DNA from: Obelidium mucronatum
Taxonomy: Eukaryota > Chytridiomycota > Chytridiomycetes > Chytridiales > Chytriomycetaceae
Direction: 5' to 3'
DNA length: 64,000 nucleotides
Assembly: GCA_025765595.1 (NCBI GenBank)
Contig: JAIVFH010000006.1
Span: 1 to 64,000, forward strand
This document shows, in pieces, positions 10,519 to 21,460 of this stretch; position 1 is the first letter of the stretch; every line of letters begins with the position of its first letter. A model generated the notes under the pieces. The model ran no database searches, was not told the DNA's origin, and saw nothing but the letters and a program-made list of their open reading frames with translations. Both the position numbers and the translations under genes were made by a program.

Positions 10519-11561
10519 ACGAAAGTTTACCATTGTATTTTATATCATCTTAACTCCCAATAAACGTTTACTTGTCTCCTTTCATTCCACCTTTTTTGTC
10601 ACTGCTGCTGCTGCCCGAATAACTACCACCTGAGTACGGAGGTGGTTCTGAACCATTCTCTTTTCCTTTTTTATCAGATCCGCTGCTGCCATTTTCTGAA
10701 ATAGGTTTCGCAGTTGGTTTCTTTTCTGCCGTTTTACCGCTACCGACTTCCTTACCAACCCTTCCACCCTCTCTCTTTTCACCCTTTTCGCTAAGGCGAT
10801 AATTCTCGACTTGATGATTGCTTCCTGAGTTTAATCCTCCTGCGATAACACCATTCTGTTGAGTCGAACTGCTGAGCAAAGAAGCGGATCGGGCAGGTAG
10901 TGGAGGACTGATGATTTCGTTATTGATGGACGTTTTACCAGAGCTTGCGCTGACGCTGGCTGCTCCACTGACACCCATTCCCGTAATATTCACAGTACCG
11001 CCAACTGTTGTAACAGTTGCAGCGGCCTGCTCCGCCGCAAGCTTCGCTGAATCCTTCTTTCCATTCTTGCCATCAGACGTTTCACCAGCCTTGTAGCCCC
11101 CATTAGATTGACCACCATCCATTGCGACAGGGACAACTCCAGTCACGCCACTCTCTCTGCTGTTATTGTTTGCACTTAAAACCACCAGCTCTCCAAGATC
11201 GTTGGACGTTACAGATTGAACAATTGAGCGGCTCGAGGTATTCTCTACTGCCACATTCTGATCTCCTTCATAGCTTCCAAGAAGCTCCTGGTCGACTCTC
11301 AGTGCTTCAATCGCATCGATTTTCGCGACAATCTGATTACTTGGATTTGAGTCCAGAATAGCAACATTGTTAGGAAAGTCAAGATTAACGGACGGGTTCA
11401 GCAATTCCCCTATCATAGAACAGGAAACTGCCGCTGGATCTCCACTGGCGGTCGTCATTCCCAACCAGTATTCATTTCCAACGTACGCATTCGAGTCCCA
11501 AGCAAAACTGGCAACCAAAAGCTTGTCTGCATCATAAGACGGCAAACGATCGGCTGGGTTA
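10212..11561. other. Diverged centre of the inverted duplication
   Basis: Between the identical arms lies a 1.35-kb spacer. Its left 300 bp (10212-10510) and right 300 bp (11263-11561) are still homologous exon sequence but clearly diverged, for example SKRGPAERLPVYDTN versus SKRNPADRLPSYDAD. The remainder encodes the tail unique to the right DUF4804 copy. This rules out a simple, newly made palindrome. Confidence 0.85.
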
Positions 11562-12891
11562 CGCTTTGAAAACTCGATAATAATCTTGTTTCCAGCAGCT
11601 CCAACAAGCTCTTCGCTGTGAGACACTCCAACACACTTTGTAACCTTTTCGATCCATGAAAAGTTGACAACACGGACATGAGGAAGAGGGGTCTTTTGCA
11701 AAACTTCACCCACAGCGTCAACAAAGAGCTGGTTTTGAATTTCGCTCACTTGCCAAACACCAAGACCAAGGCCAACGACGTGAACAAAGGCTTCTTTGGT
11801 GGTTCCTGACTTGGCCCCTTCTTCCACACATCTTTGGTTGGCTTCGAGCAAGAGAGTTTGAGCACTCAATGTGATTCTCAATTTGTAAGCCTCAACGTTG
11901 ACTGAGACAAGAAAAAAGAAGAAACAGTGACTGATCAGCAAAAAATTCAAATAATATCTCACACAGATTTCTATCCATGGAATAGCAGGAAAGAAAAATT
12001 AGGGGGTATCTACTCACAAAACGTCTCAGAGTCCAAACGGACAAATTCCTTGGCCATATTGGCATGAGCTTCAAGTCCCTGCAGTCCGGCTGCGATCATG
12101 CGCGCTTCCACTTCCTCGTAGGTTGGGAAATACCAATTCTCCGGACGAAGTGGATCGCGGCGGCCAAACGCTCGAGCAAAAATTGCCAATCTTGCAAATT
12201 CCTTGGGATTGGAAACAAAACCTTCGGCTCCATACCCATTCGCAGCAGTGCTGCGGACCTTGTCAACAAGAATGTACTGGCTTTCCATGTGATCCGGGTC
12301 TTCAAAACGAGCCCCAACAAGACCCATGTAGATACCATTCTTGTGGAACAGTGCAGAGTCCTTTGCAGGAATCGCGTTGTTTCTGCGATCGCCCGTGTTA
12401 ATAAAGAGCGTGGGAGCAGAGACGCCAACCAAGGCAGCAAGCATCATCTCATCGAACGACATGTAGCCCTTGTCCAACGTAATATGGGGACGCTCGGAAT
12501 CAGAACCCACACTCTTCCATTCAGAAGCATCGGGCTTAGTGTAATCGCGCAGCAGCGTGTAGTCTGACGGCCCAAAGAAGACTAGGGGACGATCAATGAT
12601 GAGACGTTGCAGGAAAGACTCAGGAGAGTGGCGTTGGTAAAAGTGCTGCTCGGTGACCGATCCGTGCTTGAGCTTGTAGTCCAAGAACATTGGGATCAAG
12701 TGGTAGAGGACAGTTCCATGGACACACACTCGAGCACCCTGGATACACACTTCGATCAAGCCGGGCACCTCAGCAACAGACACGCCAGCAGGCGGCTTGG
12801 TCAGCAAGTTCTGGATTCGGTTAGCCTTGGGCAGTCCCGAAAGGGGTCGGAAGAACTTGCGCGACGCTTGCTCAATGTGTTCCACTGTCAT
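10568..12891 (-). CDS. DUF4804 / MavL-type macrodomain-like protein, long form
   Basis: Two exons (12891-12018 and 11901-10568) give 735 residues. The first about 400 residues are identical to the left copy, including VHVVGLGLGVW. The FAWDSNAYVGNEYWLGM motif is kept, though it lies just inside the diverged zone. After about residue 510 comes a Ser/Gly/Lys-rich tail of about 225 residues ending in a Gly/Ser/Lys segment, absent from the left copy. The tail looks disordered and basic and could mediate targeting. It converges on the left copy with only 49 bp between stop codons. Function is inferred as for the left copy. Confidence 0.65.
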
Positions 12892-12981
12892 TAAGTGGTT
12901 CTTTCAGTGCGCAATTTGCACCAATTTGTTCAATTTGCAGGCCACTCTAAAAAAAAGTTGCTTTGAAAGTCCAACAAGAAC

Positions 12982-13534
12982 ATGGGTGCCGACGACGATT
13001 CTTTCATTCTCTTGGTTCAGGTGCAGAACGCCGCAGGAACGGCTGCTACCAGCCCACCTGGTTACACTGCCATGCAAAAGGTGATCCTTTGGGTGGACGA
13101 TCACCCCGAAAACAACTCGAAGATCATGGCCAGAGCGGCTGCAAACAACATTAAGGTTCGTGGTGTTATTTGTAGACTCTGGTGGAGTCGTGCATGGAGG
13201 AGCAGCCATTAATATCTCGACTTCCGCTTCCGGTTGTTAGGTTGTTCAAGTCCGTTCCACCCGAGAGGCTCTGGAATTCCTCGACAAGAACAGCTGGCAA
13301 TCTTGTGACTTTCGAATCATTACCGATATGCACCGTATTGAGGCTGGAATTGAGGTGAAGGATGCCGGAATTCAGTTCATCAAGGAATTGCATTTCCGTA
13401 AGCCACCCTTCCCTGTCTTGCTATACTGCAGCTGGACTGGAAACATTGCACGCTGGAAGCAGGAGTTTGATGCCGTACGCTTGGATGCCACCTCGGACGC
13501 CGTTACTGCCGAGAAGTTTGTGCTCTTCCTATGA
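12982..13534 (+). CDS. Response-regulator receiver-like protein, right copy
   Basis: Exons 12982-13155 and 13241-13534, intron GTTCGT...TTAG of 85 nt, 155 residues, identical to the left copy. Receiver landmarks: DDHPENN acidic pocket near residue 30, Asp in IITDMHR near residue 80, Ser in YCSW near 120. The length is only slightly above the usual 120-130-residue receiver, so it is probably a stand-alone domain. It is transcribed toward the PARP gene on the same strand and away from the DUF4804 gene. Confidence 0.7.
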
Positions 13535-14128
13535 AGGCCTGCTCGCCAACGATATTCCCTGTGTAGCTACGGCTCTATCTCTATTCTGTGTTTTCTGTAA
13601 GAATGATTAGAAATAAATCTGATTCAATGTACTTCTTTCAGCTATTTTTTAAACAATTGACAACGACTCCAATTTGAGTCCATCCACACACAATCGGTTT
13701 GATCAGTGGAGAGCCCGACCTAGTATTAGTGTTGATCTTGAATCACGCTTTTGGTTTAATCACGCATCGTCCCTAGAAATTTCTCAATTTTTTTCTCCTT
13801 TTTTCTTGAAGGAGAAAGAAAACATGGGTGGCGACTGGGTCTGCCCACATAGAGAGGTGGCCAGGGGATATTCCATTGCGCGAACAGTCTCTTGCGTTTT
13901 ACTTAATTAATAAAGCACCTCCTTGTTGAAATCAGGTAACTTGGCATTGAGGTTCTCACCCCCCCAGTCACTCTGTAAGTCACACACTAAAGACACACAC
14001 AGAATCTCTCTCCCTGCCTCTCTTTCTTTCTTTTATTCTTACCAAGCGCAACTTGGTTCTGGCGATTGTTGGGTGGCAGTAAAGACCATAAATTTTTACT
14101 TCCAAAAAATACAAGTGCGCACTCAATT
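13535..14128. other. Intergenic/upstream region of right PARP gene
   Basis: Copy of 7645-8238. It holds an AATAAA at 13613 serving the receiver-like gene and probably the PARP promoter. No supported gene. Confidence 0.5.
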
Positions 14129-16969
14129 ATGGTCCACTCCCATCCATTGGTGCACGTAGTCCAGGTTGCAGCCTGGTCATGCGATGTATGCAGAGAAAAG
14201 AACTCCCCCTTGCGGTTCAGGTTAGGTCCTGCTTGGCATTTGCCCTGACTGCTGGAAATTGGCTGATCCCGATCCCAGATGTGCGCAGGGATGCAACTGG
14301 GATGAATGCGGGACCTGTGTCTCTAGAACCAATTCCCAGATCGCCAACTCAGACGGCTATGTCCTTACCCGGAGAGACGCTACGTCGCCCTACTATTGTG
14401 GGCGATCGGGCGCCACCTACTACAGCGAGTGCAAAGTGAGTATCGTTGTTTTCTTTTGTCTGGGTACATTTCTGACGCAAGTTGCTGGTACTTAGAGCTG
14501 TGGTGATCGCTGCGGTCCCACAGGTGGTTGTGACTGCACTGCTTGTCACAAAATCAATGTGCGGCTTGGACTCGCACAAAAAGTGATGCATGCTCATCCA
14601 CACGGATTGATGCAGAAGCCAACTACAAGCACTATTGTTTGCAATGTTTGTTTGCAGACGATCACCAAGGGTCGCTTTTCGTGTGCATCATGCAACCACG
14701 ACGAATGTCTCAGCTGCTCGGGTGAGTCTTTGTGAGTTATGGAATCCACCATTAACTTCTTTGTTGCAGCGCTGACTGGCTCTGTGCTCTTCAACAATGA
14801 TCGCGTTATGATCAAAAAGTTCGCAAATGGCTACTTTTACTGTGGGCGCAAGGCCGGATACTTCAACAACTGCAAGAAGTGCGACGGCACCTGTGGTCCA
14901 AACGGCTGCTGCTGCACATCTTGCCACGTGGCCAACGTTGCTAACGGCATCCGTGATTATGTCCATCCTGGCGGAGCCCCGATGGCTATCGGAGGGACAG
15001 TCCGACCAATGCAGTCCACGCCAGTCATGCAGTCTAATCGATCTGCATCGAACAATCCAGCCTACAACCAACAGAACAATCAGATGGGTGCGCTGATGAG
15101 TCGTTTCTTCAGACCCCCAACTGGTACTCCACCACCCAACACCACGGCGAACCCCAATGATCCTGCCGTATTGGCCCAGTTTGTGGGAATTGGTGTTGTA
15201 GTGTGCAAGAAGTGGTTTGTGCTTTTTTGTGTGCTTTGTTTGTTGGGATGTCGTACTCACATTTATACGAATGCAGCCACAGCATGTCCTTCCCAGTGTG
15301 CCCAACTCACAACTACTTGCTCTGCAACCGTGAGCAAGAAGGCACGTCGTGTCCGATTCAGGGGTGTTCGATTTCCACTCCAGACAGCTCGAGTGTGTGC
15401 ATCAAGTGCAGTGAACCCGGCAATATCGTTGCCAAGAAGCTATTCATCTCGCGTGGAGAGTCCAACTTTGCCGCACGTGGAGCCGATGGTGAAAACTTGA
15501 CTGTTATCCCAATGCTGCTTTTCAGTTGCCCCAGTTGCCGTACTCTGGAATTTCCAGGATTCCGAGACTCATTGATTACATTGTTGGACATTATGGTCAA
15601 CGAAACGGCTCTGCAAATTCTGAAGGCCAACTTGATCAAGTTCAAGCACCGTTGCACCAACTGTCCATCAAGCCCGACCATTATTTTGGCTCACATTGAG
15701 AAGGCAGAAGCTTCCAACTTGGTATTTTTTTTTCTCTCTTTCTTCTTTATAGTTGTTGCCATTCATTGTCTGATATGTCTGATGTTTTCATGTTAGAATC
15801 TCTACGTCGCCCACACCCTCAACAGAATGGGGCCGTCGGATACTCAGCTCTCGGTCGGAGAACTGCTCCTTAACACTGTGGACAATCTCGACGAGCTTGA
15901 ATGGAATCCAAGTGCGTCCTCAGAGGCCGACGACGATGATAAGCCAGATGACAAGCCAGAGGAAAACTCGCAAGTCCAAACGATCCGTTCCATCAGTCAA
16001 TTCAATCAATTTGTGGCGGGATCGGCCCATGTCGCAGTCCTGTTCTGGGCGAATTGGTCGCAGCCCAGTAAGGTGTTTAAGCCCAGATTCGAGGAGTTGG
16101 TGGGTTAATTTTTGTAAACTATGCGGCCCTTCAGCTAACTTGGTGATGGCCAGGCTTCTGGAACTAGTGCGCTTCGCTTCGCCACCTTCGATTGCTTTGC
16201 GCACAGCATTTCCGAATCAGACCGTTCCAAGATTCTCCAGCGCTTCTCCATCAACAGTTACCCCACTACTATCGTGTTTGACAAGGGTGTTGAACACGAC
16301 CGTATCAATGGAGCTGGACAGGCGACTCTTTTGCTCAACAACATTATCAACGATCTCGCTGGTGTGACACACAACGAGTTCACTGAACAGCTTGTAAAGC
16401 TTGGAAATTTGGAAAGTGCGAATGTTCAGATGAAGTTCCACAACAGTATGGGTGGAATGTACCCAGACCTCAAGTTCAAGGTGCTTGCAGTCTACAAGGT
16501 TACCAACAAGACGTTGAGCGACCGGTTTGAGGCCAAAAGGGCCGCTCTCAAGTGTAACCCTGTCGAGGCTTTCCATGCGACGAAGTCAGGCAATGTTCAG
16601 TCCATCTGCAGCAACAACGTTTCTATGGGCAAGATTGGCCAAACTGACAAGGGATACTTTGGCGCTGGTCTCTACTTTTCGCAATACGCTGATTACACGT
16701 TTGCTTATGCCCACGATTCAACAGCCCGACCCATCAAGGCGGGTGAAAAGGGAACTGTCATTATGTTCAATGTTTTGCTGGGTAAGACATACCGTGTGCA
16801 GAACTTGACACTGGGAGCATCGAAGATGGCTGGCTATGACAGTCACGTTTCGCCAAAGGAGTGCGAGTGGATTATCTTTGACAACACCCAATGTGTTCCT
16901 GTGTATGTGTTTGAGTTTGAGGCTGAGGTCTCAGTGAAAGCCAAGGTTGGCGGTGCTTGGGAGAAGTGA
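14129..16969 (+). CDS. Cys-rich / thioredoxin-like / PARP fusion, right copy
   Basis: Exons 14129-14220, 14279-14435, 14496-14721, 14770-15202, 15277-15721, 15797-16099 and 16154-16969 join in phase to 823 residues. Exon 1 starts with MVHSHPL; splicing to exon 2 makes RFRCAQGCNWDECGTC, a DC1/C1-like zinc finger. A second finger (VCNVC, CASCNHDECLSC) and two CGPxG/CxCxxC modules follow, then a Pro/Asn linker (about 230-300) and a second Cys region with CPSC and CTNC. An acidic stretch precedes a thioredoxin-like domain with WSQPS in place of CGPC. The PARP domain ends the protein with H-Y-E triad residues. It is likely a zinc-dependent binding protein with ADP-ribosyltransferase activity; the target is unknown. 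Confidence 0.85.
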
Positions 16970-17681
16970 GGTGGTGCTCGGTTTTCTTTGTTTATCATTA
17001 CCTTCATGTGTGATTTCTTAGTGTCAACTGCTTTGTTGATGATTGGTTTTCTTTCTGGGTTGCAAATAGAATATCTTGCCTTCTTTTTATTGGTGTCATA
17101 GTTACGACTTGGCTTCTTCGATTGGCATCAGTTCACACTTAGTCAGAGGCTTACAACCTATCATTCAAAATTTCGCCGAATCATTCATTCTTGCCTGTAA
17201 TACTTAAAATTGGTACTTTTGCAGCTAATTTCTACAACCCTAAAAATATCGGACGGAAATTCATGGAATTGCGGAAGTTATCGGTGCTGCTGCGGTGTGA
17301 ATTTTTATGACGATTTCCGGACTTGAGGTCGCTCGCTGATCACCCGCTACAGCATCCAGAATTGGACGGTATCGCCCAGGTATTGGCCGGGTATTTCCCA
17401 GATATCAGCCAGCTACTCAGTTCGTTCCACTGGCTCTATGCGTGCAAGGTTTGACCGTTAACCGTTGGTATTAGGCGAAGATCTGAAGATAAGGGCTTTC
17501 CCTGCCAGGGATTGGTACACGTGGCAGCGGTTTGTCAGTCCTGGCATCTGCGCGCTTAAAAGTGTGACATAAGCAAGATGTTTCCAACGAGACACATCCA
17601 ATTCATTCCTTGGTTCATGATTCAAATTTTTTTTACCAAATAAAATAAAATCCCGTTTGCAGACACTCTGCTCTTATAGGA
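16970..17681. other. Intergenic beyond the right arm
   Basis: Contains the 3' region of the PARP gene up to the arm edge at 17190, then unique sequence with no supported gene. 17191-17215 retains weak homology to the sequence outside the left arm. Confidence 0.45.
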
Positions 17682-18063
17682 ATGACCAGTCTTTCGGTTG
17701 TATCGCAAGTTCGTCGATTGCTCTCAGCTGCTATGAGCTTGCAAATGAAAAGGAACACTTCAAAGCCAGAATTTGACCCATCAGCATTTCTCTTGATGAT
17801 TCGAATTCGGTCCTCAATGACCTCCAAATACCTCTAGTAACAACGCCGGACCTTCACGGAGTTACTTTTGGATTGGATTTCTTCAATTCCGTTAAACGAG
17901 TGTTAAATGAACACTTTGTCGAGATTACTTCTGAGCAAGCGTCTGATTTCGTTCAAGTTCAAGTCAATCAACTGGAGTTTTGTGAAGATGGCGGCAGATA
18001 TGAAATGAAAGAAACAAAGACCTTTTCAGGAGCAATCGGATTTGAGCATTATCTTGACTGAAA
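17682..18063 (+). CDS. Possible small spliced gene, unrecognised
   Basis: An ATG at 17682 opens a 51-codon frame with a basic N-terminus (MTSLSVVSQVRRLLSAAMS) that could be a mitochondrial presequence. An overlapping frame runs from about 17780 to the stop at 18061 and reads VTTPDLHGVTFGLDFFNSVK and onward. A splice between the two, for example at an acceptor near 17783, would be needed for one protein, and I cannot fix the donor. Weak. Confidence 0.25.
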
Positions 18064-18454
18064 TTTCAATTTTTCTAGTTCTATTTCACATTTATCAGAA
18101 TCCAATCCAGGTTTCATTATAAAGTGAGGGAATTCCCGGTGACGGCTTTTGCATCAGTGGAACTGGAAATTTTAATTGCTGCTTTTTTACTGATGGGTAT
18201 TACAAGTACAGTTGATTCTCCAAAAGAATAAATATCCTTTTTTGTGCCACCGCTCTGCCTGGCTGTTGTACCATCTCCGCCAATCCGACTGTCATCGCTG
18301 CCATCAACTGTGACGGTAGCGACCGCCAAATTGCACCGCAACGAATAAAAAATCAGGACAGGCACCAATTATTCCTCTTACAGTACTAAAACAGTCTTTA
18401 TTCAACCTGAAAACAGATTTAACATGGGACTTGCGCCAAACGAGAGCTTAACAC
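18064..18454. other. Intergenic, no gene supported
   Basis: A minus-strand open frame (18117-18368) has no ATG and no recognisable domain. Nothing else is seen. Confidence 0.4.
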
Positions 18455-19273
18455 AGTTTGAAAACATGATCAGGGTTTATTTCCAATGGTTAAAGAATGA
18501 AGAAGAAACAACAAAGAAAATCATTTAGTATTCCTTCTTGTCGTCGTCCTGGTGGCTCTTCTTGTATTGGTGGACAGCAAAGGCTCCCAAACCAGCAACG
18601 GCCGCAGTTCCCAAAACACCGGCAGCAATCTTGGCTCCAGTGCTGTCAAAGAGACCGTGCTTCTCCTCGTGGTGCTCCTCAGTCTTGTTTTCCTGTGGGG
18701 CAGAGTAGGTGTTTTGTTGCTGCTGTTGCTGCTGTTGTTGTTGTTGTTGCTCCTGTTGCTGGTATTGCTGTGGAGCTTGAGCCTGGTACTGGTTCTGTTG
18801 TTGCTGGGAAACCTTGAGGACGGTTCCTGCAGACAAGGTAGACAACGCATGCACGGTTAGTAAAAGCAGCGTGAGAGTTGTGCAAAATGAAAAGTGGCGC
18901 CGAGGTAGTGAGGATCAACATCGGGTTCCTTTCCGCCTCGTCAAGGATCGGAAGAGCATGATCATGATCACGACTCATTGATCACATACACGTGTATACA
19001 TTTAAGGGGTGGCTTATAAGGGGATGTGGCTCACCTGGCTGGAGGTCGTAGACGTGGTCAGAAGAGCCTGGGTTGAGGGAGTAGAGCTGCTCCAAGGTGA
19101 TTCCGTGGCGCTGAGCAATGTCGTAGAGAGTGTCTCCGGCAACAACAGTGTAGGTCATTTTTGATTTGGTTTTGGGGTTGTATTATTATTTTTCCTGCAG
19201 GTTTCAGTCTCTTTTTGTACCCGCGTGAAGCACCCCTGGTGTTTCAGACACATTTGTAAGACACGATGGCGTA
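18455..19273. repeat. Direct repeat copy 1 (LysM gene unit)
   Basis: About 815 bp highly similar to 21461-22275 in the same orientation, covering the whole LysM gene, its 208-nt intron and about 100 bp of promoter. Differences are mostly indels in the CAG/CAA tract and a few substitutions in the intron. Confidence 0.85.
18525..19158 (-). CDS. LysM / poly-Q / glycine-zipper protein, copy 1
   Basis: Exons 19158-19035 and 18826-18525 give 141 residues. Residues 1-48 form one LysM domain (YTVVAGDTLYDIAQRHGI, then LYSLNPG and LQPGTVLKV), a fold that binds GlcNAc polymers such as chitin or peptidoglycan. A Gln-rich stretch (about 50-80) and an acidic segment follow. A hydrophobic Gly/Ala helix (AAGVLGTAAVAGLGAFAVHQ) leads to a charged C-terminus. 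There is no signal peptide, so an extracellular chitin role is doubtful. The helix looks like a glycine-zipper or single membrane anchor. Confidence 0.85.
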
Positions 19274-19350
19274 ACCTGAAAAAACGTTTTGACTGTGTTC
19301 CTTAAAGATGATAAACATTTTGCGTGGATTGCCATTAATTTTGGAAATTT

Positions 19351-21395
19351 ATGTCTGTTCGAAGAGGAGGTGCAAGTAGATGCTCTGGACGTCGGGATTC
19401 AGAGAAGCAGCCGCTTCTTTCAATAAATCCGCAGGAATCTGCAAGTTCGAAAGGAGTCGCGAGCAATACTTATTCCACGGTGATCAATATGGGCCCAGAA
19501 CTTGATGATCGCGTTTTCTCAGATAGCTCCACCTCAAGTCTAACGACGGAGTTGCCAAAAGCTGCCCATTTCGCGGAGCCAGTGGCGTTTCCGCTCGATC
19601 AAAGCAGTATGATTCCATCGGTGACGATGGTTCACCCGGACCTATTCGCTGCTGAAGCCTTCTCGCGAAACTTTGCTGTTACTCCGAGAGGATCAATTTC
19701 CGTGCATCGACGTGCCTCGATGTTGCAAAGTCAGAATCTATCTCCTCCAACAATCTCTGGATTCCCATTGACGGCGTTGAAGGAAATCTCCATTTCCAAT
19801 CAGTCAGTGGGAGAATCGCCATCAAGGCAGCACATAATAGATTTTGAAGAAGAGCGGAGCAGTGATTTGTCTGATGCTGACACAAGCTCGGCGTCACACT
19901 CACATTCAAACAATTACCAACCTGCGAGCAGCGGTAAATCAAGTACAAGAACCAGCTGGAATAATTTGAACCAAAACAAATCGAATCTCAAATTGGAGGA
20001 CGGCGGTGGTGGGGATATGCCTTTCGAGCAATTTCCCCAACTCAACATACAAGGAATTGCTGATTATTTGGCTTCGCATTTGCCTTCTTCCGTCTTAAAG
20101 AACCATGAAAGCAGCTCCAAGTCTGCCATTAATACAACAACTTCACCAATCCTTCGATCTCGAAAATACTCCCACGACAATGGGTACAAACAACAACAAC
20201 GCGATGCGCGGTTTATGTTTTACTCAAAGAAAACAGAAACTTTGATGGCATCAACGTTTGAAAGCCTTCCTTTTGGTCAATTTTCCTGTTCTATCGGAGA
20301 TATTCTCAAGGAGGGGACATTCTGGTTGGATGTGTGTAACCCGAATTTGCAGGAATTGAATACACTAGCACACGTATTTAAGATCCATCCTTTGACGACA
20401 GAAGACATTTTACAAGGAGAATCCCGCGAGAAATGTGAAGTGTTTCCGAATTATTGCTTTATCGCTATTCGAAGCGTTGAAGAAGACCTCGCATCTGAAG
20501 CCTTGGTTGCAATCAATGTATATCTATTAATTTTTCGGGAATGTGTTTTGACAGTTGTGTACATCTATTTGACTTCTCCTTCATCTGATTTCATAATTTT
20601 GCTCAGTTCCACTCCAAACCAATATCTCACATTAGTAATGTCCTTCGCCGAATTGAGAGACTGAATACGTATGGATTAACAATATCACCTGATTGGCTAA
20701 ATTACGCATTGATTGATGATATTGCCGACGGATTCTTTCCATTTCTGCAATACATTGAAATGGAAGTGGATTCAATAGACGCCCTAGTTTTGATACTTAA
20801 AGAAAAAGAGCAGGTAGGGAATTCTTCCGCTCGTTGACCACTGGCTAACCGACGTTACAACAGACCGACATGTTACTTCGTATCGGACAAGCACGCCGAA
20901 CAGTCATGACGTTACTTCGCTTGTTAATCACAAAGGCAGACGTAATTAAGGCAGTCATAAAGCGGTCTGTGCAACGATTAGAAGACACCGAAACTGGTCT
21001 TTATTTGTGAGAAGTTTACTTTTCTGGTTTGGGGATGTACTTAAACTGAACAGGATATCCTACTCAGAGGTGATATCCAAGACCATATCATCACGATGGT
21101 ACAAAACCTGAATCATTGCGAGAAAACTCTTGCGCGATCTCATAGCAATTACCTTGCTCAAATTTCTATCGAAATCACACAAGCATCAAATCGGACAAGT
21201 GATGTTGGAATGAAGATGACAGCACTTGCTTCAATTTTGGTACCTCTTAACATTGTTACAGGGTTGTGGGGCATGAATGTTAAAGTACCAGGAGAAGGTA
21301 GCGATTCACTTGTTTGGTTCTATGGGATTGTATGTTTCATGTGCATTCTAGGATACACGTGTTTTGTTGTGGGAAGGCGTTACAAGCTAGTGTGA
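19351..21395 (+). CDS. CorA-family Mg2+ transporter (ALR/MNR2-like)
   Basis: Exons 19351-20556, 20607-20813, 20864-21006 and 21068-21395 give 627 residues. A Ser-rich N-terminal extension of about 290 residues precedes the CorA core: FWLDVCNPN, HPLTTEDIL, a long coiled helix (DGFFPFLQYIEMEVDSID), then the last exon with TM1 ending in the signature GMN (GLWGMNVKVPGE) and TM2 (FYGIVCFMCILGYTC). This is the architecture of fungal plasma-membrane or vacuolar Mg2+ channels, which assemble as pentamers. It lies between two copies of the LysM gene, both pointing leftward. Confidence 0.9.
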
Positions 21396-21460
21396 GGCGA
21401 AGGAAAACAGAATGAAATGTCAACGCATATCTCTTGTGACTAGCTCCTTACGAGTTCTAC

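Larger units (their letters stand above)
11562..17190 (-). repeat. Right arm of large inverted duplication
   Basis: Reverse-complement partner of 4583-10211, same length and gene content. The outer edge at 17190 falls in intergenic sequence after the PARP gene. The inner edge falls inside the second exon of the DUF4804 gene, at the same codon on both sides. Confidence 0.95.

Noticed and set aside
14179..14439. Apparent frameshift near the start of the PARP fusion in both arms
   Set aside because: It is explained by a 58-nt GT-AG intron (14221-14278) that restores the finger RFRCAQGCNWDEC.
4583..17190. Whole palindrome as a mobile element with terminal inverted repeats
   Set aside because: No transposase, integrase or target duplication; the arms contain ordinary intron-bearing genes.
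18117..18368. 83-codon minus-strand frame
   Set aside because: No ATG, no domain, no splice partner.
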